The notes under the pieces: model-generated | Told to the model about the DNA's origin: nothing | The model's database searches: none | The model's input: the letters and a program-made list of their open reading frames with translations, nothing else | Made by a program: the position numbers and the translations under genes | Part shown: positions 53,949 to 64,000 of the stretch, piece after piece | Layout: every line of letters starts with the position of its first letter | How positions within the stretch are numbered: position 1 is the first letter of the stretch | DNA from: Caulobacter sp. 73W | GTDB lineage: Bacteria > Pseudomonadota > Alphaproteobacteria > Caulobacterales > Caulobacteraceae | Length of the DNA stretch: 64,000 nucleotides | Direction of reading: 5' to 3' | Assembly: GCF_041021955.1 (NCBI RefSeq) | Contig: NZ_CP158375.1 | Coordinates: 2,542,001 to 2,606,000 of the forward strand

Positions 53949-54077
53949 GTGAAACAGGCTAAGTTAGTTGAGGCTGATCTCAGGAGCGCAGTGCTGCTGA
54001 CCGACGGTGGGCTTGCCGACGCCTCACTCGCCTTCGCTAAATGGCCGGATGGCCGGTTGGAGGCGGCAGGTCCTTAG
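53949..54077 (+). other. Possible small ORF or gene remnant in the purC/ABC gap
   Basis: The 53850-54136 gap is locally AT-richer. A 42-codon frame from GTG 53949 reads VKQAKLVEADLRSAVLL..., reminiscent of pentapeptide repeats (A.L.. rhythm), and ends at TAG 54077. There is no good ribosome binding site and no neighbour supporting it; a decayed fragment is as likely as a real gene. Confidence 0.2.
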
Positions 54078-54136
54078 TCGTTGTCGAAAAGTCGTCAGCA
54101 GAACGCTTCTACGCACCCGCCATCCTTGTCCTCCCC

Positions 54137-54894
54137 TCAGTTCTTAAGCCGCCACCCCGTCCGGAACACCACGTAGATCACCGCCAGGCAAAGGGCCATG
54201 AAGCCCAAGGTGGCCATGAAGCTGATCTGGATGCCCACATCTGACACGCCGTAGAAGCTCCAGCGGAATCCGCTGACCAGATAGACGACGGGGTTGAACA
54301 GGGTGATGTTGCGCCAGACCTCGGGCAGCATGTTGATCGAGTAGAAGCTGCCGCCGAGGAAGGTCAGGGGCGTGACGATCAGCATGGGCACGATCTGCAG
54401 CTTCTCAAAGCCGTCGGCCCACAGGCCGATGATGAAGCCGAAGAGGCTGAAGGTCACCGCTGTCAGGACCAGGAAGCCGATCATCCAGAACGGGTGGGCG
54501 ATCTCGAACGGCACGAACAGGCGGGCGGTGGCCAGAATGACCAAGCCCAGCATTATCGACTTGCTGGCCGCCGCGCCTACATAGCCGATTACCGTCTCGA
54601 TCCACGAGACGGGGGCGGACAGCAGCTCGTAGATCGTACCGGCCCATTTGGGCATGTAGATGCCGAACGAGGCGTTGGAGATGCTTTCCGTCAGCAGGGA
54701 CAGCATGATCAGGCCGGGCACGATAAAGGCGCCGTAGCTGATCCCGTCGATGGACTGCATGCGGCTGCCGATGGCCGAGCCGAAGACCACGAAGTAGAGC
54801 GAGGTGGAGATCACCGGCGACAGCAGGCTCTGGCCCAGGGTGCGGAACCAGCGCGCCATCTCGAAACGGTAGATGGCCTTGATGGCTTGGATGT

Positions 54895-54898
<4 letters not shown>
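54137..54898 (-). CDS. ABC-2 type export permease
   Basis: 253 residues, about six TM segments, from ATG 54898 ([26 protein letters not shown]). ABC2_membrane pattern: [44 protein letters not shown] and [28 protein letters not shown]. It is the membrane partner of the ATPase, whose stop it overlaps (ATGA). Together they form a NodIJ/drug-exporter-like system of unknown substrate. Confidence 0.9.
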
Positions 54899-55821
<923 letters not shown>

Positions 55822-55941
55822 ACCGCCCCCTTTGATGCCAGCGCGCCCAGCGTGGCGGCAACATGGTGACGTCAGACGCGTTCGCCTAGCCCCGATCTTC
55901 GCTTTCGATCCTCGAGCCGGCCGCCGATACTCCGCATCGCC

Positions 55942-56808
55942 ATGAAAGACCTCCGCAACGCCATCGCCGACCAGGTGCGCCAGCTGATGGGCACCGGCCC
56001 GGCCGCCGACCTGCAGGACCCCGGCGACGACGTAGGGCTGTTCGGGCCGGACTCGGTCTGCTGGCGGGTGCATGGGGACTTCACCAGTATGATGCTCGGC
56101 GGCATCTCGGCCCTGCTGCTGCAGATGCTGCATCCCGGGGCGCTGGCGGGGGTGTGGGACCACTCCAACTTCCGCCAGGACATGGCCGGCCGCCTGCGCC
56201 GCACGGCCCAGTTCGTAGCGGGGACCACCTACGGCTCCTCCGCGCGGGCCACGGGGCTGATCGACAAGGTGCGGTCGATCCACGACCGGGTGGCGGGTGA
56301 GGTTCCCGGCGGCGGGGTCTACAGCGCCAACGATCCCGACCTGCTGACCTGGGTGCATGTGGCGGAGGTGAGCAGCTTCCTGCGGGCCTATGTGCGCCAT
56401 CGCGATCCGGGGCTATCGGGGGCGGAGCAGGACCGCTACTACACCGAGGTGGCGGTGCTCGCCGAACGGCTGGGCGCCACGGATGTGCCGCGTAGCCGGG
56501 CGGAGGTGGAGACCTATCTGCGGCGCCTGCGGCCGCAGCTGCGCGCCGACGCGCGGACGGCGGAGGTGGTACGGATCCTGCGCGACCACCCTGCGCCGAA
56601 CGCCGCCGCCGCGTCGGTCGCCCGGCTGTTTTTCGAGGCGGCCGCCGACCTGCTGCCGGACTGGGCGGGGCGGCTGCACGGCCTGCGGGTCCCGCCGCAC
56701 AGGCGGCCGGCCATCGGGCTCGCCGTGCGCGGTATGGGCGCGACCCTGCGCTGGGCCCTTCGCGACGGAGCCGAGGCGCGGGCCCGCCGCCGAGCGGCGG
56801 CCCTCTAG
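55942..56808 (+). CDS. Oxygenase MpaB-family (DUF2236) protein
   Basis: 288 residues. The MpaB/DUF2236 pattern is visible: [58 protein letters not shown], and [17 protein letters not shown]. Conserved His and Arg residues are thought to bind heme b in characterised relatives such as latex-clearing protein. The physiological reaction is unknown. Its stop codon shares the CTAG tetramer with the convergent AsmA gene. Confidence 0.83.
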   Translation: MKDLRNAIADQVRQLMGTGPAADLQDPGDDVGLFGPDSVCWRVHGDFTSMMLGGISALLLQMLHPGALAGVWDHSNFRQDMAGRLRRTAQFVAGTTYGSSARATGLIDKVRSIHDRVAGEVPGGGVYSANDPDLLTWVHVAEVSSFLRAYVRHRDPGLSGAEQDRYYTEVAVLAERLGATDVPRSRAEVETYLRRLRPQLRADARTAEVVRILRDHPAPNAAAASVARLFFEAAADLLPDWAGRLHGLRVPPHRRPAIGLAVRGMGATLRWALRDGAEARARRRAAAL

Positions 56809-58871
56809 TCCTTGTTGGGCGCCGTCCGCGCCGAGACGCTGGTCAGGGGCGCGCCCTTGCCGCGGGCGGCGGCGACCAGGCCCTGGCAGTCGGCGTCCTT
56901 CTCCAGCCCCGGATCGACGAAGGGGAGCAGGGCGGCCAAAGGCGACAGCAGGGCGCCCAGGGCGGCGGCGACCCCGCCCTGCGCCACGGCGGCGCCCGCC
57001 TCCACCCCGACCTTGGGCTGCATCAGCGGGCCCTCGACGGTGATCGGCAGGAACAGGCGCACCAGGCGTGGCTTCTTGCTGTCGCCCTCGATGCGGAAGG
57101 CCATGCGTTCGGTCTCCAGGTCGACCGTGCCGGTTCCCTTGGCCAGGACCACGCCGGTGTCGAAGACGATGGTGTTGGCGCGTAGGACGCCGTCGGTGAC
57201 CTTGAAGTCGGCCACGGCGCAGCGGACGTCGGTCTCCTTGTTGCTCTTGGACAGCAGTAGGAGCAGGCCCTTGCTGGCGTTGACCCCCAGCAGCTCGGCG
57301 AAGGCCTGGCGGATCTTGCCGCGCGGCACGACCATGGTGACAGAGCCGTTGGCGCTGCTGGCGGCGCGGTGCACCGAATTGCCGTAGCCGGTCAGCTTGG
57401 CGCGGGCGGCCATGGCCCCCTCGATGGCCGGCTGGCCGCCGGTCTGGATCGGGATGAAGTCCTGTAGGGCGGCGTTGGTCAGGCGCACGTCGGCGTCGGT
57501 GCGCGGGGTCTTGCCGGTGGCGTCCAGCTTGATCTGGCTGGTCAGCCGCCCGCGCGAGAAGTCGAAGGACAGCGGGTCCATGGTCAGGACCCCATCGTCC
57601 AGTGTCAGGTCCAGGGACACCCGGCGCAGGGGCAGGTTCGGGGCGTTCACCGCCAGGGCGCGGTAGCGGACCTTGGCGTCCATGGCGCGGATGCGCTCGA
57701 CCTGCAGGGTGGAGTCCGGCAGCAGGCGGCGCTGGGCCTTGAGTTCGCCCGCGACCGCCTTCTGGGGGGCGGAGGCGGTTTCGCCGCCGCCGGTGGCCGG
57801 CGCGCCGCCCAGCAGGCTGCCCAGGTCGTCGAAGTCCAGGCGACGCGACCGCAGGTCGGCGGTCAGCAGCGGGCGCTCGCGGCCGGTCTCAACCGACAGC
57901 TGGCCGCCGATGTCGCTGTCGCCGATGCGGCCGTTCAGATCAGCCACGTCGTACAGCGTGCCTTTGCGCTCCAGCCGGCCGGAGACGCGGTAGGGCGGCG
58001 TATTCGGCAGGGCCAGGCCCGTCAGGTAGTAGAGGTTGTTCAGGTCCTGGCCGGAGATGGTCAGGTCGGCGCCGAGGCGGCCCAGGTCGAAGGGCTTGTT
58101 GATCGAGCCCTTGGCCAGGATGCGGGTCGTGCCGGCCCGCACGTCGGCGTCGAACGGATAGGGACGGTCAGGCGACACGTTCAGCAGCGCGCCGCCGGTG
58201 ACCAGCGCCAGGAACGGCGCGCGGTTGAGCTCGCCCTTGCCTTCCAGGCGGAAACGCCCGCGCTCGGCGCCCGCGGCGTGCTCGTTGGAGCTGACAACGC
58301 CGCGGAAGCTGAGGCCCTTCTGGGCGTCGTCATAGCGCAGCTGGCCGTCGTCGATGATGAAGTGCTGGATGGCCGGCAGCTTCAGCGGCTTGCCCTTGGG
58401 CTTGTTGGGGTCGCCGAAGGTCCAGTTGGCGCGGCCCGACTGTTCGCGCAGCAGGATGACGTCCGGCTTCTCCACCGCCAGCAGGGGCAGGATCACGTCG
58501 CCCTTGAACAGAGGCAGGAGCTTAACCTGCACGGCGATCCGCTCGACCCGCGCCATGTGGCCGGACGGCGCCCAATTGGGCTGCCCGATGCGCAGGCCCT
58601 CGATGCTGGCGCGGGGCGACAGGGACCAGGGGTGGACGCGCAGGTTCCCCTCGATCCGCACGTCGCGCTGAAGCTGAGCGGAGGCGAACTTCGACACCGG
58701 CCCGCGCAGCCAGTTCCAGTCGAAGATGAACAGGAACACGATCACCGCGACCAGGATCGCCAGAGCCCCGCCGATACCCCAGCGGGCGGTCTTCGACAGG
58801 CCGCTAAGCGGGGCGAGCGCCCAACGCTTGCGGCGGTGTTGCGGCTGCGGTCTGTCGGGGGTCTGGTCCAA
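56805..58871 (-). CDS. AsmA-family protein
   Basis: 688 residues. A basic N-terminus and one TM helix (IGGALAILVAVIVFLFIFDW, about 32-51) precede a long periplasmic beta-rich region typical of AsmA (SKFASAQLQRDVRIEGNLRVHPWSLSPRASIEGLRIGQPNWA), and the AsmA C-terminal part (KGTGTVDLETERMAFRIEGDSKKPRLVRLFLPITVEGPLMQPK). AsmA-like proteins help phospholipid transport and outer-membrane assembly. It overlaps the MpaB gene end by four bases, convergently. Confidence 0.9.
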   Translation of the reverse strand: MDQTPDRPQPQHRRKRWALAPLSGLSKTARWGIGGALAILVAVIVFLFIFDWNWLRGPVSKFASAQLQRDVRIEGNLRVHPWSLSPRASIEGLRIGQPNWAPSGHMARVERIAVQVKLLPLFKGDVILPLLAVEKPDVILLREQSGRANWTFGDPNKPKGKPLKLPAIQHFIIDDGQLRYDDAQKGLSFRGVVSSNEHAAGAERGRFRLEGKGELNRAPFLALVTGGALLNVSPDRPYPFDADVRAGTTRILAKGSINKPFDLGRLGADLTISGQDLNNLYYLTGLALPNTPPYRVSGRLERKGTLYDVADLNGRIGDSDIGGQLSVETGRERPLLTADLRSRRLDFDDLGSLLGGAPATGGGETASAPQKAVAGELKAQRRLLPDSTLQVERIRAMDAKVRYRALAVNAPNLPLRRVSLDLTLDDGVLTMDPLSFDFSRGRLTSQIKLDATGKTPRTDADVRLTNAALQDFIPIQTGGQPAIEGAMAARAKLTGYGNSVHRAASSANGSVTMVVPRGKIRQAFAELLGVNASKGLLLLLSKSNKETDVRCAVADFKVTDGVLRANTIVFDTGVVLAKGTGTVDLETERMAFRIEGDSKKPRLVRLFLPITVEGPLMQPKVGVEAGAAVAQGGVAAALGALLSPLAALLPFVDPGLEKDADCQGLVAAARGKGAPLTSVSARTAPNKD

Positions 58872-59001
58872 GGCGGCGCTCCGGTCGTTCCGTCAAGAAC
58901 GCGCGGAGCGTGGTGAAGTGTTCCCGCCAAGCTTCAGTTTGCGGGCGGGCGACGTCGGGACGCGGCGTCGGCTATACTTCTGGGCCGTCCGTGGAGGTCT
59001 C

Positions 59002-59759
59002 ATGTTTCTTCGTCTGCCGCTGCTTGTGGCTTTCGCCTTCGCTGTCCTGAGTGGGCCTGTCTTGGCCGCCGAGCCGGTGAAGGTGTTCGCCGCCGCCTCG
59101 CTTCGGGAATCCATGACCGCCGCCGGCGCCGCCTTCACCAGGAGCACGGGGACGCCGATGAACTTCAGCTTCGCCGGCTCCAACGCCATCGCCCGCCAGA
59201 TCGAGCAGGGCGCACCCGCCGACGTGGTGGTCACGGCGGACGCTGAATGGATGGACTGGCTGGCCGAGCGCCGCCTGATCCAGGCGGCGACGCGCAAGAC
59301 CCTGCTGGGCAACACCCTGGTGCTGATCGCGCCGGCTGGATCGACGACCAGGCTGACGATCCGCAAGGGCTTCCCCCTGGCCCAGACCCTGGGTTCGGGC
59401 CGCCTGGCCCTGGCCGATCCCGCCGTGCCGGCCGGCCGCTACAGCCGCGCCGCCCTGGGCTCCCTGGGCGTTTGGGACAGCGTCGCGGGCAAGACCGCGC
59501 CGGCGGCCGACGTCCGCGCGGCCCTGGCCTATGTGGCGCGGGGGAGGCGCCGCTGGGGATCGTCTACGCCACCGACGCCAAGGCCGAGCCGAAGGTGCGG
59601 ACCGTGGCGGTGTTCCCCGCCTCCAGCCACGAGAAGATCGTCTATCCGGCGGCGGCCGTGACGGGGACGAAGAATCCGCAGGCGGCGGCGTTCCTGCGCT
59701 TTCTGCAGGGGGCGCAGGCCAAGGCGATCTTCCGTGACGCGGGTTTCAATCCGCTCTAG
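59002..59759 (+). pseudogene. modA: Molybdate ABC transporter substrate-binding protein, frameshifted
   Basis: ATG 59002 with GGAGG upstream. The signal peptide (LRLPLLVAFAFAVLSGPVLAAE) and ModA body (KVFAAASLRESMTAAGAAF, FAGSNAIARQIEQGAPADVVVTAD) read in frame to LAYVARG. The rest (EAPLGIVYATDAKAEPKVRTVAVFPASS ... FRDAGFNPL) continues in the preceding frame. A single missing G in the G5 run at 59540-59544 (six are needed) explains it. The domains are otherwise complete, 252 residues if repaired. modB and modC are not adjacent. It may be a real frameshift or a homopolymer sequencing error. Confidence 0.85.
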
Positions 59760-59793
59760 CGTCCCGCGCAAATCAGAAACGGACGGGAAGCGT

Positions 59794-60447
59794 ATGGCGG
59801 TGAAGGCGGTGATCTTCGATTTTGGCGGGGTGATCACCTCGTCGCCGTTCGAGGCGTTCACGCGCTATGAGGCCGAGCGCGGCCTGCCCGCTGGCCTGCT
59901 GCGCCAGGTCAACGCCACCAATCCCGACGCCAACGCCTGGGCGCTGTTCGAGCGCAGCGAGATCGACGCCGCGGCCTTTGACGCCAAGTTCCTGGAGGAG
60001 TCGACGGCCCTGGGCCACCCGGTGCGCGGCGGCGACGTGCTGCCCCTGCTGTCCGGCGACGTGCGGGCCGGCATGGTCGCGGCGCTGAAGGCCTGCAAGG
60101 CGGCGTTCAAGGTCGGCTGCATCACCAACAACGTCATCACCGGCCATGGGGCGGGGATGTCGGGAACGACAGAGAAGGCGGCCAAGGTCGCCGGGATCAT
60201 GGAGCTGTTCGACGCGGTGATCGAAAGCTCCAAGGTCGGCTTGCGAAAGCCGGACCCGCGCATCTACGAAATGATGTGCGAGCTGCTGCGCGTGGAGCCG
60301 GCGGCCTGCGTCTATCTCGACGACCTGGGGATCAACTGCAAACCGGCCGCGGCGCTCGGCATGACCGCCATCAAGGTGACGGGCGAGGCCCAGGCGCTCG
60401 CCGACCTGTCCGCCGCCACCGGCCTGAATTTCAAGGAAAGCTCATGA
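59794..60447 (+). CDS. HAD-superfamily hydrolase
   Basis: 217 residues from ATG 59794. Motif I is [10 protein letters not shown] (nucleophile D9 and D11 region; the DFGG form is typical of the epoxide-hydrolase-N/ACAD10-like HAD-IA group). Motif II is in CITNN, motif III is [13 protein letters not shown] and motif IV is [13 protein letters not shown]. Small cap insert between motifs I and II. Likely a phosphatase or dehalogenase-like enzyme of unknown substrate. The stop overlaps the next start (ATGA). Confidence 0.85.
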   Translation: MAVKAVIFDFGGVITSSPFEAFTRYEAERGLPAGLLRQVNATNPDANAWALFERSEIDAAAFDAKFLEESTALGHPVRGGDVLPLLSGDVRAGMVAALKACKAAFKVGCITNNVITGHGAGMSGTTEKAAKVAGIMELFDAVIESSKVGLRKPDPRIYEMMCELLRVEPAACVYLDDLGINCKPAAALGMTAIKVTGEAQALADLSAATGLNFKESS

Positions 60448-60728
60448 CCAAGCGTATCGGGGCCCATGCGGCCCTCGCCCAACTGGAAGGCCACGGCTGG
60501 TCGGCGTCGGAACACCGCGACGCCATCGCCAAGACCTTCACCTTCAAGGATTTCGGCCAGGCCTTCGGCTTCATGGCCCGTATCGCCATCGCGGCGGAGA
60601 AGCTCGATCATCACCCCGAATGGTTCAATGTCTACAACCGGGTCGAGGTGATCCTGACCACCCACGACGTGGATGGGGTCAGCGAACGCGATGTCGTGCT
60701 CGCAAAGATCATGGACGCGGCCGCCTAG
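60444..60728 (+). CDS. phhB: Pterin-4a-carbinolamine dehydratase
   Basis: 94 residues with the PCD signature [35 protein letters not shown], including the DHHPEW catalytic histidines. It dehydrates 4a-hydroxytetrahydrobiopterin, recycling the pterin cofactor of aromatic amino acid hydroxylases. ATG 60444 overlaps the HAD stop. No hydroxylase gene is in the window. Confidence 0.92.
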   Translation: MTKRIGAHAALAQLEGHGWSASEHRDAIAKTFTFKDFGQAFGFMARIAIAAEKLDHHPEWFNVYNRVEVILTTHDVDGVSERDVVLAKIMDAAA

Positions 60729-60768
60729 CTCATTCAAACTGTTGTTTGAAAATTAGGAGGAAGCCCCA

Positions 60769-61554
60769 ATGACCCAGAAATCAGGGCGCGTCGCCGGCAA
60801 GAAGGCCTTCATCACCGGAGCCGCCCAGGGTCTGGGCGCCGCCGCCGCCCGCCGTTTGGCGGAGGAGGGGGCCAAGGTCTCCCTGGCCGACATCAACCTG
60901 GCCGGCGCGCAAAGCGTCGCGGACGAGATCAACGCCGCCCACGGCGCGGGAACCGCCTTCGCCTTCAAGCTGGACGTCACCCAAGAAGATCAGTGGATCT
61001 ACGCCCTAGAAGAGGCCGACGCGGCCATGGGCGGCATTTCGGTGCTGGTCAATAACGCCGGGGTCAGCCGGGACCGCAATATCGAGGAGCTGTCCTACGA
61101 CACCTGGAAGCAGGTGATGGCGATCAATGTCGACTCCGTCTTCCTCGGCGCCAAGCACGCCCTGAAGTACATGCGCCATAACCAGCCCGGCTCGATCGTG
61201 AACCTGTCGTCGATCGCCGGCCTGATCGCCAACCACAACGGCCCGTCCTACAACGCCTCCAAGGCGGCGGTCTGGCTGCTGTCCAAGAACATCGCCCTGC
61301 ACTGCGCCAAGCAGAAGCTGGATATCCGGTCCAACTCGATCCACCCGACCTTCATCGACACCCCGATCCTCGACAACATCCGCCAGATGATCGGCAAGGA
61401 GGAGGCGGAGTCCAAGCTGGCCCGCCAGATCCCCCTGGGCCGCATCGGCGAGCCGAACGACATCGCTAACGCCGTACTCTACCTGGCGTCGGACGAGAGC
61501 AGGTTCATGACCGGGGCGGAGCTCAAGCTGGATGGCGGCATCTCGGCCATGTGA
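60769..61554 (+). CDS. Short-chain dehydrogenase/reductase
   Basis: 261 residues with an excellent AGGAGG ribosome binding site. TGAAQGLGAA cofactor motif (16-25), NNAG (95-98), catalytic S148, Y161 and K165 (YNASKAA), and a GG-containing C-terminus (ELKLDGGISAM). It looks like a classical SDR of the cyclohexanol or 3-beta-hydroxysteroid dehydrogenase type, but the substrate cannot be read from sequence. Confidence 0.9.
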   Translation: MTQKSGRVAGKKAFITGAAQGLGAAAARRLAEEGAKVSLADINLAGAQSVADEINAAHGAGTAFAFKLDVTQEDQWIYALEEADAAMGGISVLVNNAGVSRDRNIEELSYDTWKQVMAINVDSVFLGAKHALKYMRHNQPGSIVNLSSIAGLIANHNGPSYNASKAAVWLLSKNIALHCAKQKLDIRSNSIHPTFIDTPILDNIRQMIGKEEAESKLARQIPLGRIGEPNDIANAVLYLASDESRFMTGAELKLDGGISAM

Positions 61555-61557
61555 TCC

Positions 61558-61962
61558 CTACTGGAGGATGACGCCGCCCAGCATCACCTGGGCGCCGTTT
61601 GCGCCCAGGATCTTGTCCGTGGCCTTCTGAAGCTGGCTGGCGATCAGGTCGAGGTTCGGGGGACGCTCCGAGCTGGAGCCATGCGCATAGCGGGCCAGCA
61701 CGTCCGTATAGGCGGCGCGAAGGCGCGGGACCGAAAGCTGGGCCTTCTGGCGCAGGGCCTCGGCCGGGACGTTCAGGTCCGCTTCGATGGTCATCACCGC
61801 CCAGCGGCCGGTGGGCCGGCGGACGCTGATGGACACCGGGTCGATATCGACGATGGGGCTGTTTGAATTGCCCTTCTTCTCCTTGCCGCCGCCAGACGCC
61901 AGGGCGGCGCCGGGCAGGGCGAGGCTCAGCGCGAGCAGCAGGGAAAGCAGGCGGCGGTTCAT
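61558..61962 (-). CDS. Small exported protein, possibly FliL-like
   Basis: 134 residues from ATG 61962 with signal peptide MNRRLLSLLLALSLALPGAALA and a basic, Gly-rich linker. The mature part (VDIDPVSISVRRPTGRWAVMTIEADLNVPAEALRQKAQLSVPRLRAAYTDVLARY) has the rhythm of FliL-like periplasmic domains, but this is a weak resemblance. It is convergent with the SDR gene, 3 bp away, and divergent from pseB. Confidence 0.65.
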   Translation of the reverse strand: MNRRLLSLLLALSLALPGAALASGGGKEKKGNSNSPIVDIDPVSISVRRPTGRWAVMTIEADLNVPAEALRQKAQLSVPRLRAAYTDVLARYAHGSSSERPPNLDLIASQLQKATDKILGANGAQVMLGGVILQ

Positions 61963-62000
61963 CCCCGCAGGATGCCCTACGCGGGTTGACGCAGGGTTGA

Positions 62001-64000
<2,000 letters not shown>

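Overview
The window is a high-GC chromosomal stretch from an alphaproteobacterium, almost certainly Caulobacteraceae (Caulobacter, Phenylobacterium or a relative). The evidence is an oxidative xylose operon (xylX, xylB, xylD) whose products closely resemble my memory of the Caulobacter crescentus proteins, a Caulobacter-type TonB-dependent receptor, dense short-overlap operons, and pseudaminic acid (flagellin sugar) genes at the right edge. Gene order is dense, and almost all long antisense frames are GC-driven shadows of real genes.

Positions 1-29200 are dominated by one xylan/glucuronoxylan utilisation locus. After the 3' end of an aminoglycoside 3-N-acetyltransferase-like gene come a minus-strand operon (hexuronate-type transporter, GH43 beta-xylosidase, DHA3-like MFS protein) and, divergently, a plus-strand glycosidase operon (GH10 xylanase, a GH43 gene broken by an in-frame amber codon, GH3, GH115 alpha-glucuronidase). 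Next are a GntR/FCD regulator, a mannonate dehydratase, a GH67 alpha-glucuronidase, a polysaccharide deacetylase and SGNH esterase pair, a TonB-dependent receptor, a LacI-family regulator, and xylX-xylB-xylD plus a sugar:H+ symporter. Together they describe debranching and hydrolysis of acetylated glucuronoxylan, outer- and inner-membrane uptake, the oxidative (Weimberg-type) xylose route and part of the hexuronate route. Two operator-like palindromes recur together in the regulatory gaps of this locus: a 14-bp TGRTACCGGTAWCR site (probably LacI-type) and a GGTC-N-GACC site (FadR/GntR-type).

Positions 29200-35150 hold two large leaderless exported proteins facing away from each other: a serralysin-like M10 metalloprotease and a 1357-residue beta-helix protein with an internal duplication. 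From 35150 to 49480 the content is mostly housekeeping: DUF167 and YggT, tRNA-Ala, a MASE1 sensor kinase with a response regulator, a chemoreceptor, an aldose epimerase, DNA polymerase I, a protein with four TonB_C-like repeats, an alginate-export-type porin, a zf-CHCC protein, an ABC ATPase and tRNA-Arg.

From 49480 to 64000 there are an exported Gfo/Idh/MocA oxidoreductase pair with a cupin (preceded by more GGTC-N-GACC-like sites), purC, an ABC-2 exporter, an MpaB-type protein, an AsmA protein, a frameshifted orphan modA, a HAD hydrolase with pterin carbinolamine dehydratase, an SDR, a small exported protein, and pseB-pseC, the latter running off the edge.
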